NCBI GenBank assembly: GCA_946499505.1 | Contig: CAMMSL010000006.1 | Span: 1 to 64,000 of the forward strand | Direction of reading: 5' to 3' | DNA from: an uncultured Lachnoclostridium sp. | GTDB taxonomy: Bacteria; Bacillota; Clostridia; Lachnospirales; Lachnospiraceae | Length of the DNA: 64,000 nt | Shown: piece by piece, positions 17,176 through 26,405 of the stretch | Layout: every line of letters begins with the position of its first letter | Numbering within the stretch: position 1 is the stretch's first letter | The notes under the pieces: generated by a model | Databases searched by the model: none | Told to the model about the DNA's origin: nothing | Seen by the model: the letters and a program-made list of their open reading frames with translations, nothing else | Made by a program: the position numbers and the translations under genes

Positions 17176-18159
17176 ATGAAGACCAGAATTCTTGGAAAGG
17201 ATCTTAAAGTATCCGCCGTCGGGCTGGGATGTATGGGAATGACACACGCATCCGGCGCGCCGGCAGATGTAAAGGAGATGACAGAGCTGCTGGCTCAGGC
17301 GGTAGATATAGGTTATACCATGTTTGATACTGCAGAATGTTATACCGGAGTGAACGCGGACGGGAGCACCGCCTATAACGAAGAGCTTGTGGGGAAGGCG
17401 TTGAAGCCCTATCGTGATAAGATCATCCTGGCTACAAAGTGCGGTGTGCAGCATAAGGGGGATCATCTGGAGATGGACAGCCGCCCGGAGACAATCAGGA
17501 AATCCGTGGAGGGCAGCCTGAAAAAACTGCAGACAGACCATATCGACCTGTATTATCAGCACAGGATCGATCCGAAAGTGGAGCCGGAGGAAGTGGCGGG
17601 AGCCATGTCAGAGCTGATAAAAGAGGGAAAGATCTTGCACTGGGGAATTTCCGAAGTGGATGAGGAATATTTTCGAAGAGCCCATAAGGTATGCCCGGTG
17701 ACGGCGATCCAGAACAGACTTTCTATGATGTACCGGGATTATGAAAGGCTGTTCCCTGTACTGGAAGAATTGCAGGTGGGATTTGTAGCTTTCAGTCCTC
17801 TGGCCAATGGATTCCTTACGGCCTGCTACCGGGATACCTCTCAGTTTGAGCAGAGTCCGGCGGATTTCAGGAGCAGTATGCCTCAGTTTACAAAAGAAGG
17901 CGTTGAACAAAATGCGGATCTGCTGGAGCTGATCCAGACCAAAGCAAAGGAGAAAGACGCGACGCCGGCGCAGATCTCCCTTGCGTGGATACTGGAAAAG
18001 CGGCCATATATCGTACCGATTCCCGGGTCGAGAAAGTTATCAAGACTGAAGGAAAATATGGGTGCGGCAGAGATTGAACTGACCAAAGAGGAAGTGGCGC
18101 AGATTGATGATGCTCTTGATCATATGACAATGTCACAGGTTTTCGGAGGCCACAGATAA
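17176..18159 (+). CDS. Aldo/keto reductase
   Basis: A 327-residue NADPH-dependent aldo/keto reductase (AKR, TIM barrel). The start at 17176 follows GGAGGA. The family signature is complete: GLGCMGMTH strand 1, MFDTAECY with catalytic Asp and Tyr near residue 56, ILATKCG with the catalytic lysine, and DLYYQHRIDP with the catalytic histidine near residue 126. The C-terminal cofactor motif IPIPGSRKLSRLKEN lies near residue 283. It reduces carbonyls of small metabolites; the natural substrate cannot be told from sequence. It sits behind the flavodoxin gene and before a degenerate AKR copy. Confidence 0.9.
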   Translation: MKTRILGKDLKVSAVGLGCMGMTHASGAPADVKEMTELLAQAVDIGYTMFDTAECYTGVNADGSTAYNEELVGKALKPYRDKIILATKCGVQHKGDHLEMDSRPETIRKSVEGSLKKLQTDHIDLYYQHRIDPKVEPEEVAGAMSELIKEGKILHWGISEVDEEYFRRAHKVCPVTAIQNRLSMMYRDYERLFPVLEELQVGFVAFSPLANGFLTACYRDTSQFEQSPADFRSSMPQFTKEGVEQNADLLELIQTKAKEKDATPAQISLAWILEKRPYIVPIPGSRKLSRLKENMGAAEIELTKEEVAQIDDALDHMTMSQVFGGHR

Positions 18160-18189
18160 AAACAGGCATATTAAAAATGCAGGAGGCAG

Positions 18190-18567
<378 letters not shown>

Positions 18568-18604
18568 TCAGTACAGATATCTAAAAGAAAGAGGTGTATT
18601 CATT

Positions 18605-19438
18605 ATGAAAAAAGATGTAATGATTTTAACAGGCGCGGGCCAGATCGGGATGGCGATCGCCCGCCGTATGGGATATGCTAAGAAAATCGTGATCGGAGAC
18701 AAGAAACCGGAGAACGCTCAGGCAATCGCAAAGATCATGAATGACGCAGGATTTGATGTGGAGGCCATGGAGATGGATCTCTCCTCCAGAGAGTCTATCA
18801 AGAATCTGATCGCAAAAGCTCAGGAGTATGGGGATATATCCATGCTGGTAAATGCGGCGGGTGTTTCCCCGAGTCAGGCTCCCATTGAGGCAATCCTGAA
18901 AGTAGATCTGTACGGCACAGCTGTACTTCTCGAGGAGGTCGGCAAGGTGATAAAAGAAGGCGGAGTTGGTGTGACCATCTCAAGCCAGTCCGGACACAGA
19001 ATGCCGGCACTTACTCCTGAGGAGGATGAACAGCTCGCCTGCACACCGACAGAGGAACTGCTAAAGCTTGATATCCTTCAGCCGGAAAATATCAAAGATA
19101 CACTGCACGCTTATCAGATGGCAAAACGCTGCAATGAGAAACGTGTCATGGCAGAGTCCGTGAAATGGGGCGAAAAGGGCGCGCGTATTAATTCAATCTC
19201 ACCGGGAATCATTGTAACTCCTCTTGCAATCGACGAGTTCAACGGTCCGCGTGGAGACTTCTATAAAAATATGTTTGCAAAGTGCCCGGCAGGACGTCCG
19301 GGTACGGCGGATGAAGTCGCAAACGTAGCCGAGCTTCTCATGAGCGATAAAGGAGCATTTATCACCGGGGCGGATTTCCTGATCGACGGAGGCGCGACGG
19401 CGTCTTATTTCTACGGACCGCTGAGACCAGGAAAATAA
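18605..19438 (+). CDS. Short-chain dehydrogenase/reductase
   Basis: A 277-residue SDR oxidoreductase, NAD(P)-dependent. The nucleotide loop is ILTGAGQIGMAIARRMG (residues 7-23), followed by VIGDKKPENAQ, an acidic residue at the end of strand 2 that favours NAD. NAAGVSP is near residue 80 and the SSQSGH strand near 122. The catalytic YxxxK appears as AYQMAKR near residue 165, followed by RINSISPGIIVTPL. It has an insertion of about 30 residues between the catalytic serine and tyrosine (PALTPEEDEQLACTPTEELL) that many classical SDRs lack. AAGAGGTG precedes the ATG. The substrate is unknown; the neighbours are other small-molecule reductases. Confidence 0.9.
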   Translation: MKKDVMILTGAGQIGMAIARRMGYAKKIVIGDKKPENAQAIAKIMNDAGFDVEAMEMDLSSRESIKNLIAKAQEYGDISMLVNAAGVSPSQAPIEAILKVDLYGTAVLLEEVGKVIKEGGVGVTISSQSGHRMPALTPEEDEQLACTPTEELLKLDILQPENIKDTLHAYQMAKRCNEKRVMAESVKWGEKGARINSISPGIIVTPLAIDEFNGPRGDFYKNMFAKCPAGRPGTADEVANVAELLMSDKGAFITGADFLIDGGATASYFYGPLRPGK

Positions 19439-19520
19439 TTAATTGTAAGCAATAAAAGAGAACATTATGTCGAGAGCATGGTTAATGCAGGCGCTGTCCT
19501 TATTTTGGTATGCGGAAAAA

Positions 19521-19580
19521 GAATGGTTTTTCATAACAGACAGGTATTAGACATCCGGCGGAAACTGTAGGATAATGAAT
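19521..19580 (+). promoter_or_regulatory. Promoter module, copy 1 (upstream of AKR 19646)
   Basis: Carries GACAGGTATTAGACA with -35 TAGACA at 19548-19553, a 17-bp spacer and -10 GATAAT at 19571-19576, followed by GAAT-A-AGAGAA. The same -35, spacer length and -10, plus flanking GAATG-TT-CAT and GACAGGTATTAGACA, recur at 20873-20932 before the DUF362 gene. Shared sequence beyond the hexamers suggests a common regulator. Confidence 0.6.
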
Positions 19581-19645
19581 ACAGAGAATTTGATAAGTCG
19601 GATTAGATTTAATGAAGTTAATGTGTGAAAAAAGGATTGGTGAAT

Positions 19646-20650
19646 ATGGAATACGCAAAACTTGGAAATACGGACATTGAGGTGTCGAAGATCTGCGTGG
19701 GCTGCATGAGCTTTGGAAAACCGGGAACACTGCATGACTGGACATTGGATGAAAAAGGAACAGAGGAAATCGTAAAACATGCGCTTGACCTGGGGATTAA
19801 TTTTTTTGATACTGCAAACGGATATTCAGAAGGAACCAGTGAAGAATATCTTGGGAATGCACTCAGAAAAAATGTTTCAAGAGATAAAGTTTTTATTGCA
19901 TCCAAAGTCTATTTTAATCCCGGAAGACTTTCTTCCAAAGCGATCCACCGGGAAATTGAAGGCAGTCTGAAACGGCTCGGTACAGACTATCTGGATCTGT
20001 ACATTATTCATCGCTTTGACTATGATACGCCGATTGAAGAGACGATGGAGGCTCTGAATGATCTGGTGGTGTCCGGGAAAGTACGGGCAATCGGAGCGTC
20101 AGCTATGTATGGATACCAATTCTATAATATGCAGCTCGCTGCCCGGGACAACGGGTGGGCACAGTTTGTGGCTATGGAGAATCATTACAATCTTCTTTAT
20201 CGGGAAGATGAGCGTGAGCTGATTCCAATTTGCCGTCAGATGAATGTATCCCTCATGCCCTACAGTCCTCTTGCGGCCGGACATCTGACCCGGCCGGAAT
20301 GGAACTCAGATTCTATTCGCAGCAAAACAGATCGGGCAGCTATGGGAAAATATGACAGAACTCAGGAGCAGGATATGGAAATTGTCCGCAGGGTTCATCT
20401 TCTGGCAGAAAAATACGGCGTAAAAATGCAGCAGATCGCATTGGCATGGGAATGGGCAAAAGGAGTGACAGCACCGATCATCGGAGCGACAAAAGCATCG
20501 CATTTTGATGATGCCGCCGGAGCATTTTCGGTGAAATTAACAGAGGAAGACATTGCATTTCTGGAAGAACCATATATGCCCCACAGAATCGTAGGCGCGA
20601 TAGACAGCAATCCGCCGGAGGGTACCAAGCTATTGGACGTGAAGAAATAA
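19646..20650 (+). CDS. Aldo/keto reductase
   Basis: A 334-residue aldo/keto reductase of the YajO/YakC-like group. The start at 19646 follows AAGGA and gives the canonical opening MEYAKLGNTDIEVSKICVG. FFDTANGYSEG holds the catalytic Asp and Tyr near residue 59, IASKVYF the lysine near residue 89, and LYIIHRFDYDTP the histidine near residue 128. The C-terminal NADPH motif is VTAPIIGATKASH near residue 278. It is monocistronic between promoter copy 1 and a strong terminator. It shares its promoter sequence with the DUF362/permease operon downstream, so the three genes may be co-regulated. Confidence 0.9.
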   Translation: MEYAKLGNTDIEVSKICVGCMSFGKPGTLHDWTLDEKGTEEIVKHALDLGINFFDTANGYSEGTSEEYLGNALRKNVSRDKVFIASKVYFNPGRLSSKAIHREIEGSLKRLGTDYLDLYIIHRFDYDTPIEETMEALNDLVVSGKVRAIGASAMYGYQFYNMQLAARDNGWAQFVAMENHYNLLYREDERELIPICRQMNVSLMPYSPLAAGHLTRPEWNSDSIRSKTDRAAMGKYDRTQEQDMEIVRRVHLLAEKYGVKMQQIALAWEWAKGVTAPIIGATKASHFDDAAGAFSVKLTEEDIAFLEEPYMPHRIVGAIDSNPPEGTKLLDVKK

Positions 20651-20728
20651 TTCGAATAAAACTAGGATGGTCAGGAGATAAACTACAGAAAACTGATCAT
20701 ATTGAAAAGCCTAAATTGTGATAAAAAT

Positions 20729-20760
20729 AGGGCGCCGGGAATTCCAGGCGCCTGTTTTTA
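20729..20760 (+). terminator. Intrinsic terminator after AKR 19646
   Basis: A GC-rich near-perfect stem (AGGGCGCCGGG / CCAGGCGCCT) around AATT is followed by GTTTTTA. The rest of 20761-20870 shows no gene. Confidence 0.85.
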
Positions 20761-20872
20761 TGTGCCGGCCTTAGTATAAGGTCCTGAATAGGCGATGATT
20801 CGGTATTTGATCAACACATGGTATATAGTCGGATAAGATCTGACTGAAGCATATTTTTATTATACATGACAG

Positions 20873-20932
20873 GAATGATTCATGATAAAGGACAGGTATT
20901 AGACAGGATACGGGAATCAGAGGATAATGAAT
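20873..20932 (+). promoter_or_regulatory. Promoter module, copy 2 (upstream of DUF362 lipoprotein)
   Basis: -35 TAGACA at 20900-20905, a 17-bp spacer and -10 GATAAT at 20923-20928, with the same upstream GACAGGTATTAGACA and downstream GAAT-AAGAGAAATT as at 19521-19580. The start codon follows 57 bp after the -10. Confidence 0.6.
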
Positions 20933-20984
20933 TAAGAGAAATTCAGAAACATGGTAAATTGCCGCTTCATAAAAAGGAGGATTT

Positions 20985-22043
20985 ATGAGAAAAAAAGTTG
21001 TGAGTATACTGATCGCCACTATTACGGTCATGGGCATGCTTGCCGGATGCAGCGGAACAACAGAGGATACTTCAGGCGAGACTTCAGCACAGACAGAAGA
21101 TGATATCGAAGAGAATATTCAGAAAGAAGCGGACGGCTCATCTGTTGAAAGTTCCGGGACAGACAGTACGGATAATCCAGCGGGATCTCCGGTTGTTTAT
21201 ATGACCACAGACATCAGCTCAGACGGGCTGATCGCAGTCTATGAAGCCCTTCAGGCTTCACCGGAAGGAAACATTGCGGTGAAGCTCTCCACCGGAGAGC
21301 CGGGAAGCAATTATCTGAGGACAGATCTGATCGGGGATCTGGTACAGTCTTTTGATAATCCGACTATCGTGGAATGTAATACGGCATATGGCGGATCCCG
21401 TGCCAATACAGCCATGCATTATCAGGTTGCGGAAGACCATGGCTATACCGAGATCGCTGATGTGGACATCATGGATGAAGACGGATCTATGACACTGCCG
21501 GTGACCGGAGGAACAAATCTGGAAGAAAACTATGTGGGGAGCCATTTTGAAAACTATGATTATTATGTCGTGCTTTCCCATTTCAAAGGACATGCCATGG
21601 CAGGATACGGCGGCGCGATCAAGAATATCTCCATCGGCATAGCTTCCGCGGAAGGTAAGGCGCACATCCATAGCGGCGGCACCGGGGGAAGTATGTGGAG
21701 CGGGGATCAGGATGCGTTTCTGGAGTCCATGGCGGAGGCGGGAAAATCCGTGGTGGATTATCTGGATGGAAATATCCTGTATATCAATGTCATGAACCGG
21801 CTCTCCGTGGACTGTGACTGTGACACCAATCCGGCGGAACCGGATATGCACGACATTGGCATCCTGGCATCCTATGATCCGGTGGCTCTGGATCAGGCAT
21901 GTATCGATTTGGTCTACAGCGCAGAGGACGGTGATTCGCTGGTGGAGCGGATTGAGTCCAGAAATGGTCTCCATACGCTGGAACACGCGGAGGACATCGG
22001 TCTTGGAAGCAGGACTTATGAACTGGTAAATATTGACAGCTAG
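20985..22043 (+). CDS. DUF362-domain lipoprotein
   Basis: A 352-residue exported lipoprotein. The signal peptide ends in the lipobox MLAGCSG, placing the mature cysteine near residue 22. An acidic Ser/Thr/Glu-rich linker follows to about residue 65. The rest is a DUF362 domain beginning SPVVYMTTD, with the conserved YGGSRANTAMH, VLSHFKGHAMAGYGGAIKNISIGIAS and IGILASYDPVALDQACIDLVY segments. DUF362 proteins often carry a ferredoxin-like pair of 4Fe-4S motifs; here only DCDCDTNP is seen, so the iron-sulfur part is absent or altered. An AAGGAGG supports the start. The next gene, an ArsP-like permease, begins 13 bases after the stop, so the two are an operon. Function unknown. Confidence 0.82.
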   Translation: MRKKVVSILIATITVMGMLAGCSGTTEDTSGETSAQTEDDIEENIQKEADGSSVESSGTDSTDNPAGSPVVYMTTDISSDGLIAVYEALQASPEGNIAVKLSTGEPGSNYLRTDLIGDLVQSFDNPTIVECNTAYGGSRANTAMHYQVAEDHGYTEIADVDIMDEDGSMTLPVTGGTNLEENYVGSHFENYDYYVVLSHFKGHAMAGYGGAIKNISIGIASAEGKAHIHSGGTGGSMWSGDQDAFLESMAEAGKSVVDYLDGNILYINVMNRLSVDCDCDTNPAEPDMHDIGILASYDPVALDQACIDLVYSAEDGDSLVERIESRNGLHTLEHAEDIGLGSRTYELVNIDS

Positions 22044-22056
22044 GAAGACAAAGTAC

Positions 22057-22956
22057 ATGGATATTTTAAGAAGAGAATTTATTTACATATGGTACTATTT
22101 CAGCATTCAGCTGGAGCAGGTGTTTTTCTACTGGGTGCTGGGAATGGTGATCGGTTCCGCTGTCTCTGTCTTTGGAAAAGGAAAGATCCATTCTGCTTTT
22201 GAAGCGCTTGGAAAGAAAAAGTTAGGAGTTCTGGGGCTTATTCCTGCCAGTCTGCTGGGAATCGCCTCCCCGCTGTGTATGTACGGGACAATCCCCATTG
22301 CAGCGTCCTTCTCCCAGAAAGGTATGAAGGATGATATGCTGGCGGCGTTTATGATGAGTTCCATCCTGCTGAATCCCCAGCTGCTGATCACAAGCGGCAT
22401 TCTGGGACCGGAGGCGGTGACGGAGAGATTCCTGTCCAGTTTTCTGGGAGGTCTGGGAGCGGGACTCTGCGTGAGATTTTTCTATAGAGACAGAAGTTAT
22501 TTTAATTTCACCGGCTTTTCCGAAGCGTCAAACCGGGATACGGATCCGAATCCTGTTATACGGTTTCTGAAGAACCTGGGCAGGAATATCAGGGCCACCG
22601 CTCCCTGGTTCCTTATCGGTGTGCTGCTCTCCGCCTTGTTTCAGAGATATGTGCCCTCAGACGCTTTTGCAGAACTTTTTGGCGAACAGGAGGGATTCGG
22701 CGTCCTGCTGGCCGCCACTATCGGAGTGCCTCTCTACGCCTGCGGCGGCGGTACGGTTCCTTTATTACAGCAGTGGCTTGCATCCGGGATGAGCATGGGT
22801 TCTGCAGCGGCGTTTATGGTCACCGGCCCGGCGACAAAGATCACGAATCTGGGTGCATTGAAGATCGTGCTGGGGGTGAAAAGATTTGTTCTTTATCTGG
22901 CATATGTGATCCTGATTTCCGTGGTGATCGGACTTGCAGTGGACAGGATTCTATAA
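22057..22956 (+). CDS. ArsP/DUF318-type permease
   Basis: A 299-residue inner-membrane permease with about 8 helices. Two internal repeats carry the family's cysteine-glycine motifs: LLGIASPLCMYGTIPIAASF near residue 75 and VPLYACGGGTVPLLQQW near residue 233. These resemble SO_0444/ArsP-type transporters for metals or methylated arsenicals. It starts at the ATG 22057 with GGAAG upstream; a TTG at 22033 overlapping the previous gene is less likely. Coupling with a DUF362 lipoprotein suggests one envelope system handling a metal or metal complex, which is inference. Confidence 0.82.
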   Translation: MDILRREFIYIWYYFSIQLEQVFFYWVLGMVIGSAVSVFGKGKIHSAFEALGKKKLGVLGLIPASLLGIASPLCMYGTIPIAASFSQKGMKDDMLAAFMMSSILLNPQLLITSGILGPEAVTERFLSSFLGGLGAGLCVRFFYRDRSYFNFTGFSEASNRDTDPNPVIRFLKNLGRNIRATAPWFLIGVLLSALFQRYVPSDAFAELFGEQEGFGVLLAATIGVPLYACGGGTVPLLQQWLASGMSMGSAAAFMVTGPATKITNLGALKIVLGVKRFVLYLAYVILISVVIGLAVDRIL

Positions 22957-23074
22957 AAAGGAAAAAAGATGAAAAGATGTTTATGACCGATGGTGATTTT
23001 TGTCGTAGTGCTTTCTGCAGCCATGGCGGCGGACAGTTCGGACAGAGCCTGACGGTATAGAGGAATTTTCACGT

Positions 23075-24013
23075 ATGGTGGACACTTTCCTGGACAACGG
23101 ATTTAATTATTTTGATACAGCCCATGGATATCTGGATGGAAAGAGCGAGACAGCGATCCGTAAGTGCCTGACATCAAGATATCCCCGGGACCGGTATATT
23201 CTGACGGATAAACTGACAAGTTCCTATTTCAAAAAAGAGGAAGATATTCGTCCGTTGTTTGAAAGCCAGCTGGAAGCCTGCGGAGTAGATTATTTTGATT
23301 TTTATCTGATGCATTCCCAGACAGCAGAGAATTTTGAGTATTTTAAAAAATGTAATGCATATGAGACTGCCCTCAATCTGAAAGCAGAGGGAAAGATCCG
23401 TCACTTTGGAATCTCTTTCCATGACCGGGCGGATGTCCTTGAGCAGATTCTGACAGAATATCCCCAGATAGAAGTGGTGCAGATCCAGTTCAATTACCTG
23501 GACTATAATGATCCGGCAGTGCAGAGCAGACAGTGCTATGAGGTCTGCCGGAAGTTCGGAAAACCGGTCCTTGTTATGGAGCCGATCAAAGGCGGCAGCC
23601 TGGTCAACCTGCCGGAGGATGCACTGGAGGTGTTCAAGAATCTTAACGGTGGAAGTCCGGCAAGTTATGCTCTTCGGTTCGCGGCCGGATTTGAAGGGAT
23701 ACGCATGGTTCTTTCCGGCATGAGCAGTATGGAGCAGATGGAGGACAATCTGAGCTTTATGAAAGAGTTCAGGCATCTCGATCAGCAGGAACTGGACGCA
23801 ATCGATAAAGTGCGTGACATTTTTAACTCGAAACATCTCATTCCGTGTACCGCGTGCAGATACTGCACGGCAGGATGCCCGAAACAGATTTCAATCCCGG
23901 ATCTGTTTGCCTGCATGAATATGAAGAAACTTTTTCAGGGATGGAGCGCAGATTTTTATTACAACAGTATACATACAGTAGATCACGGGAAGGCATCTGA
24001 TTGTATCAAATAA
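23075..24013 (+). CDS. 4Fe-4S aldo/keto reductase, N-terminally truncated
   Basis: A 312-residue reading of a ferredoxin-fused aldo/keto reductase. The catalytic tetrad is present: FDTAHGY (Asp, Tyr), LTDKL (Lys) and LMHSQ (His). Near the end is a CTACRYCTAGCP motif for one 4Fe-4S cluster. The family normally has about 40 more residues at the start, holding the first barrel strand. In frame upstream only PDGIEEFSR is recognisable before unrelated sequence, and no ribosome binding site precedes the ATG at 23075. At 22969-23052 a broken signal-peptide-like start (VIFVVVLSAAMAADSS) is fused on. A deletion therefore seems to have joined another gene's start to this AKR. It may be a pseudogene. 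Confidence 0.7.
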   Translation: MVDTFLDNGFNYFDTAHGYLDGKSETAIRKCLTSRYPRDRYILTDKLTSSYFKKEEDIRPLFESQLEACGVDYFDFYLMHSQTAENFEYFKKCNAYETALNLKAEGKIRHFGISFHDRADVLEQILTEYPQIEVVQIQFNYLDYNDPAVQSRQCYEVCRKFGKPVLVMEPIKGGSLVNLPEDALEVFKNLNGGSPASYALRFAAGFEGIRMVLSGMSSMEQMEDNLSFMKEFRHLDQQELDAIDKVRDIFNSKHLIPCTACRYCTAGCPKQISIPDLFACMNMKKLFQGWSADFYYNSIHTVDHGKASDCIK

Positions 24014-24078
24014 TGTATGAATCTTATCAAAGAGTAAAGGCTCAAGAGATTATTCTCTTGGTAGCAGCGAAGCAGATA

Positions 24079-24108
24079 ACCGCAGGTATATATTACCTGC
24101 GGCTTTTG
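24079..24108 (+). terminator. Intrinsic terminator after the 4Fe-4S AKR
   Basis: A 9-bp perfect stem (CCGCAGGTA / TACCTGCGG) is followed by CTTTTGCT. It overlaps the stop codon of the convergent MFS gene. Confidence 0.6.
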
Positions 24109-25259
24109 CTGTCCCCGATTTTAAGTACGATTGTACATCCAGCCATAAGGACAAACATAACTGCCAGGAAAACCGGAAAGATCTCGGTTCCCCAAATACC
24201 GGATACAAAACCAAAGAGAACAGGTGTAAGCATGATGCTCAGGTTTGAAAATGCCATCTCAATTCCTATGATGGATTGGGATGTTTCCTTTTTATAGAGG
24301 ACCGGAGTCAGATGGGTCATATTGGGGAAGACAGGTCCGTTTCCTAGACCGATCAGGAAGAGCCCAAAGACAGCGGGTTCCGTGCGGTCTGTCAGCAGTA
24401 AAATACATACGGCTATGAGTATTGCGGACTGTCCTAATATAATGATCTTCCAGTCGGAAAATTTAAGCGAAAGAAGGGCGGAGAAAAAACGGCCCAGGGT
24501 TATGCCCGCAAAATAGAACGTGATGAATGCCGCTGCCATATCCGCGGATAACCCGATTGTCTCTGATAAATATGTGCTTCCCCAGATCAGACAGGTGGAT
24601 TCCAGAGCGCTGATTCCTGCAAACACGCCGCAGGATGCCCATATTTTCTTCCGCCTGATCATCTGTAACAGTGGCAGCACGTGAACTGTTTCTTCCTCCT
24701 GCCGGGCTGCTTTGACTTTCTTCCACAGTGGGAGACTGAGAACCGATAATACCGCGATTACAAGCTGAATATAAAAAACAGTGCGGTATCCCCCTCTCCA
24801 GTTCATGCTCTCTGACAGTGCAAGAGACATAAGATAAGGGCTTACAGTAACTCCGATGCCATAAAAGCAGTGAAGAAAACTCATCTGCATTGCATTATAG
24901 TGAAGCGCGACATAATTGTTCAGCGCAGTGTCAATGGACCCGGCTCCGATTCCAAGGGGAACTGCGCACAGACAGAGCCAGAGAAAGCTGTGGGAGCAGG
25001 AAAATCCTAATAATGCAATTGCTGTAAGACTGGTTGAGATAGCCGTAACTTTTGCTGTTCCCAGTCTGGCAATCACCTTTGTGCTGAAAAGACTGGAAAT
25101 GACTGTTCCGGTGGAAATGATTACTGAAACGAAACTGGCATAGGAAACAGGGACATGGAGTTCCCCGTAGATTGCCGGCCATGCTGAGCCCAGCAGAGAA
25201 TCGGGAATACCCAGACCAATGTAGAAAATATAAATAAATACAAGTAAGATCGTTGCCAT
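24093..25259 (-). CDS. MFS transporter
   Basis: A 388-residue, 12-helix major facilitator of the FucP / sugar-type branch. It opens MATILLVFIYIFYIGLGIPDSLLGSAWPAIY. An STKVIARLGTAKVT loop stands at the usual A-motif position, and the central hydrophilic loop is KKVKAARQEEETVHV. The second half begins WASCGVFAGISALESTCLIWGSTYLSE. The start at 25259 is chosen over one 13 codons upstream because GGAGG lies 7 bases before it. It is divergent from the AraC gene at 25428, its likely regulator. Substrate unknown, perhaps a sugar or glycoside. It is separate from the GPH symporter of the hydrolase locus. Confidence 0.86.
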   Translation of the reverse strand: MATILLVFIYIFYIGLGIPDSLLGSAWPAIYGELHVPVSYASFVSVIISTGTVISSLFSTKVIARLGTAKVTAISTSLTAIALLGFSCSHSFLWLCLCAVPLGIGAGSIDTALNNYVALHYNAMQMSFLHCFYGIGVTVSPYLMSLALSESMNWRGGYRTVFYIQLVIAVLSVLSLPLWKKVKAARQEEETVHVLPLLQMIRRKKIWASCGVFAGISALESTCLIWGSTYLSETIGLSADMAAAFITFYFAGITLGRFFSALLSLKFSDWKIIILGQSAILIAVCILLLTDRTEPAVFGLFLIGLGNGPVFPNMTHLTPVLYKKETSQSIIGIEMAFSNLSIMLTPVLFGFVSGIWGTEIFPVFLAVMFVLMAGCTIVLKIGDSKSRR

Positions 25260-25387
25260 TTGACCGCCTCCGTTTATCCTATCTGTACTATGTTTCAAAA
25301 GCTGTATTCACACAACATACTATAAAATAATATCATCTAAAAATGGCGGATGCTATGGTCAGTCTGCCTGGTTTATGGTAATATTTA

Positions 25388-25419
25388 CCCGGAATGTGAA
25401 AAATAGAACATCCGGGAGG
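25388..25419 (+). promoter_or_regulatory. Leader hairpin overlapping the ribosome binding site
   Basis: CCCGGAATGT pairs with ACATCCGGG (one bulge). The 3' arm supplies the first G's of the GGGAGG ribosome binding site of the AraC gene, so folding would hide part of it. Just upstream, GGTAA-TAT-TTACC (25377-25389) is a 13-bp palindrome, a possible operator. Confidence 0.45.
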
Positions 25420-25427
25420 TGCGAGAT

Positions 25428-26405
25428 TTGGAAAATATAAGTGATCTGGATACATTACTGCTCGATCAGCAGCTTCAGGAATCCCTTCTGTTTGCAGACC
25501 CCGGTTTTCCAGTAAAATACTATGTAGACGACCTCAATCACTGGGCTGATCATCAGGTGCCGCTTCACTGGCATATGGGTTATGAATTTTTTTCTGCCAT
25601 TCAGCAGGATGTTGAAGTGCAGGTGGGATACGATCATCTGGTTCTGCGAAAAGGGGAATCTATTCTGGTCGGAGGAGGACAGCTGCACAGCTATCGTATG
25701 ACTGCCCCGGGCAGGCCGTGCCTGTGTCCCAATATCGTCTTTACGGATGAAGTGCTCGCACCGATGACAAGTGTTATTTTTCGGAAGTACTTCGGTCTCA
25801 TACTTAATGACACGACACTGCCGTATATTGTTTTTTCATCAGAAAAGGAATGGCAGAAAAATCTGTCAGCGCGCCTGTTTCATGTATACGCGATTCTCTC
25901 AGCAGGCGAAAATGCCGACGGTACTGGCTTTGAACGCTGCATTGTTCAGCCTGTGAGAGAAGAGTGTCCGGAAATCAAGGTACATCAGGAACTGGTTCAG
26001 ATCTTTCAGACTCTTTACTGCCGGCGGGATGAGCTTCATCATACAAAGAGTGGCAGCCGGGACCGGCAGATACAGATACGGATTCAGAAAATGCTGCGTT
26101 ATATACAGGACCATTTTACAGAAAATATCTCACTTGAACAACTCGCTGCTTCCGCGGGAATCAGCAGGAGTGAGGCGGGAAGATGTTTCAAAAAATATTA
26201 TTCACAGCCGCCTATGAGTTATGTAACATTATATCGTTTAAAATACGCGCAGGAACTTCTGGCAAAATCATCCATGACAGTCAATGAAGTTGCCGGCCAC
26301 TGCGGTTTCAGGGACAGCAGTTACCTTGTCAAAGTGTTCCGGAAGCATTTGGGGCAGACGCCTTCGGAATACCGAAATATGTTTTTGAATCGCAGCTTTG
26401 AGTGA
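25428..26405 (+). CDS. AraC-family regulator with cupin sensor
   Basis: A 325-residue AraC-type regulator. The N-terminal cupin barrel (residues ~25-95) shows HQVPLHWHMGYEFF and GESILVGGGQLHSYRM, the usual ligand-binding histidines. The C-terminal ~100 residues hold two helix-turn-helix units: ISLEQLAASAGISRSEAGRCFKKY and MTVNEVAGHCGFRDSSYLVKVFRK, ending GQTPSEYRN. The TTG at 25428 is preferred because GGAGG is 9 bases upstream; the GTG at 25419 overlaps that site. It is divergent from the MFS gene and convergent, with no gap, with the AraC gene at 26406. It probably controls the MFS gene by a sugar-type ligand. Confidence 0.88.
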   Translation: MENISDLDTLLLDQQLQESLLFADPGFPVKYYVDDLNHWADHQVPLHWHMGYEFFSAIQQDVEVQVGYDHLVLRKGESILVGGGQLHSYRMTAPGRPCLCPNIVFTDEVLAPMTSVIFRKYFGLILNDTTLPYIVFSSEKEWQKNLSARLFHVYAILSAGENADGTGFERCIVQPVREECPEIKVHQELVQIFQTLYCRRDELHHTKSGSRDRQIQIRIQKMLRYIQDHFTENISLEQLAASAGISRSEAGRCFKKYYSQPPMSYVTLYRLKYAQELLAKSSMTVNEVAGHCGFRDSSYLVKVFRKHLGQTPSEYRNMFLNRSFE

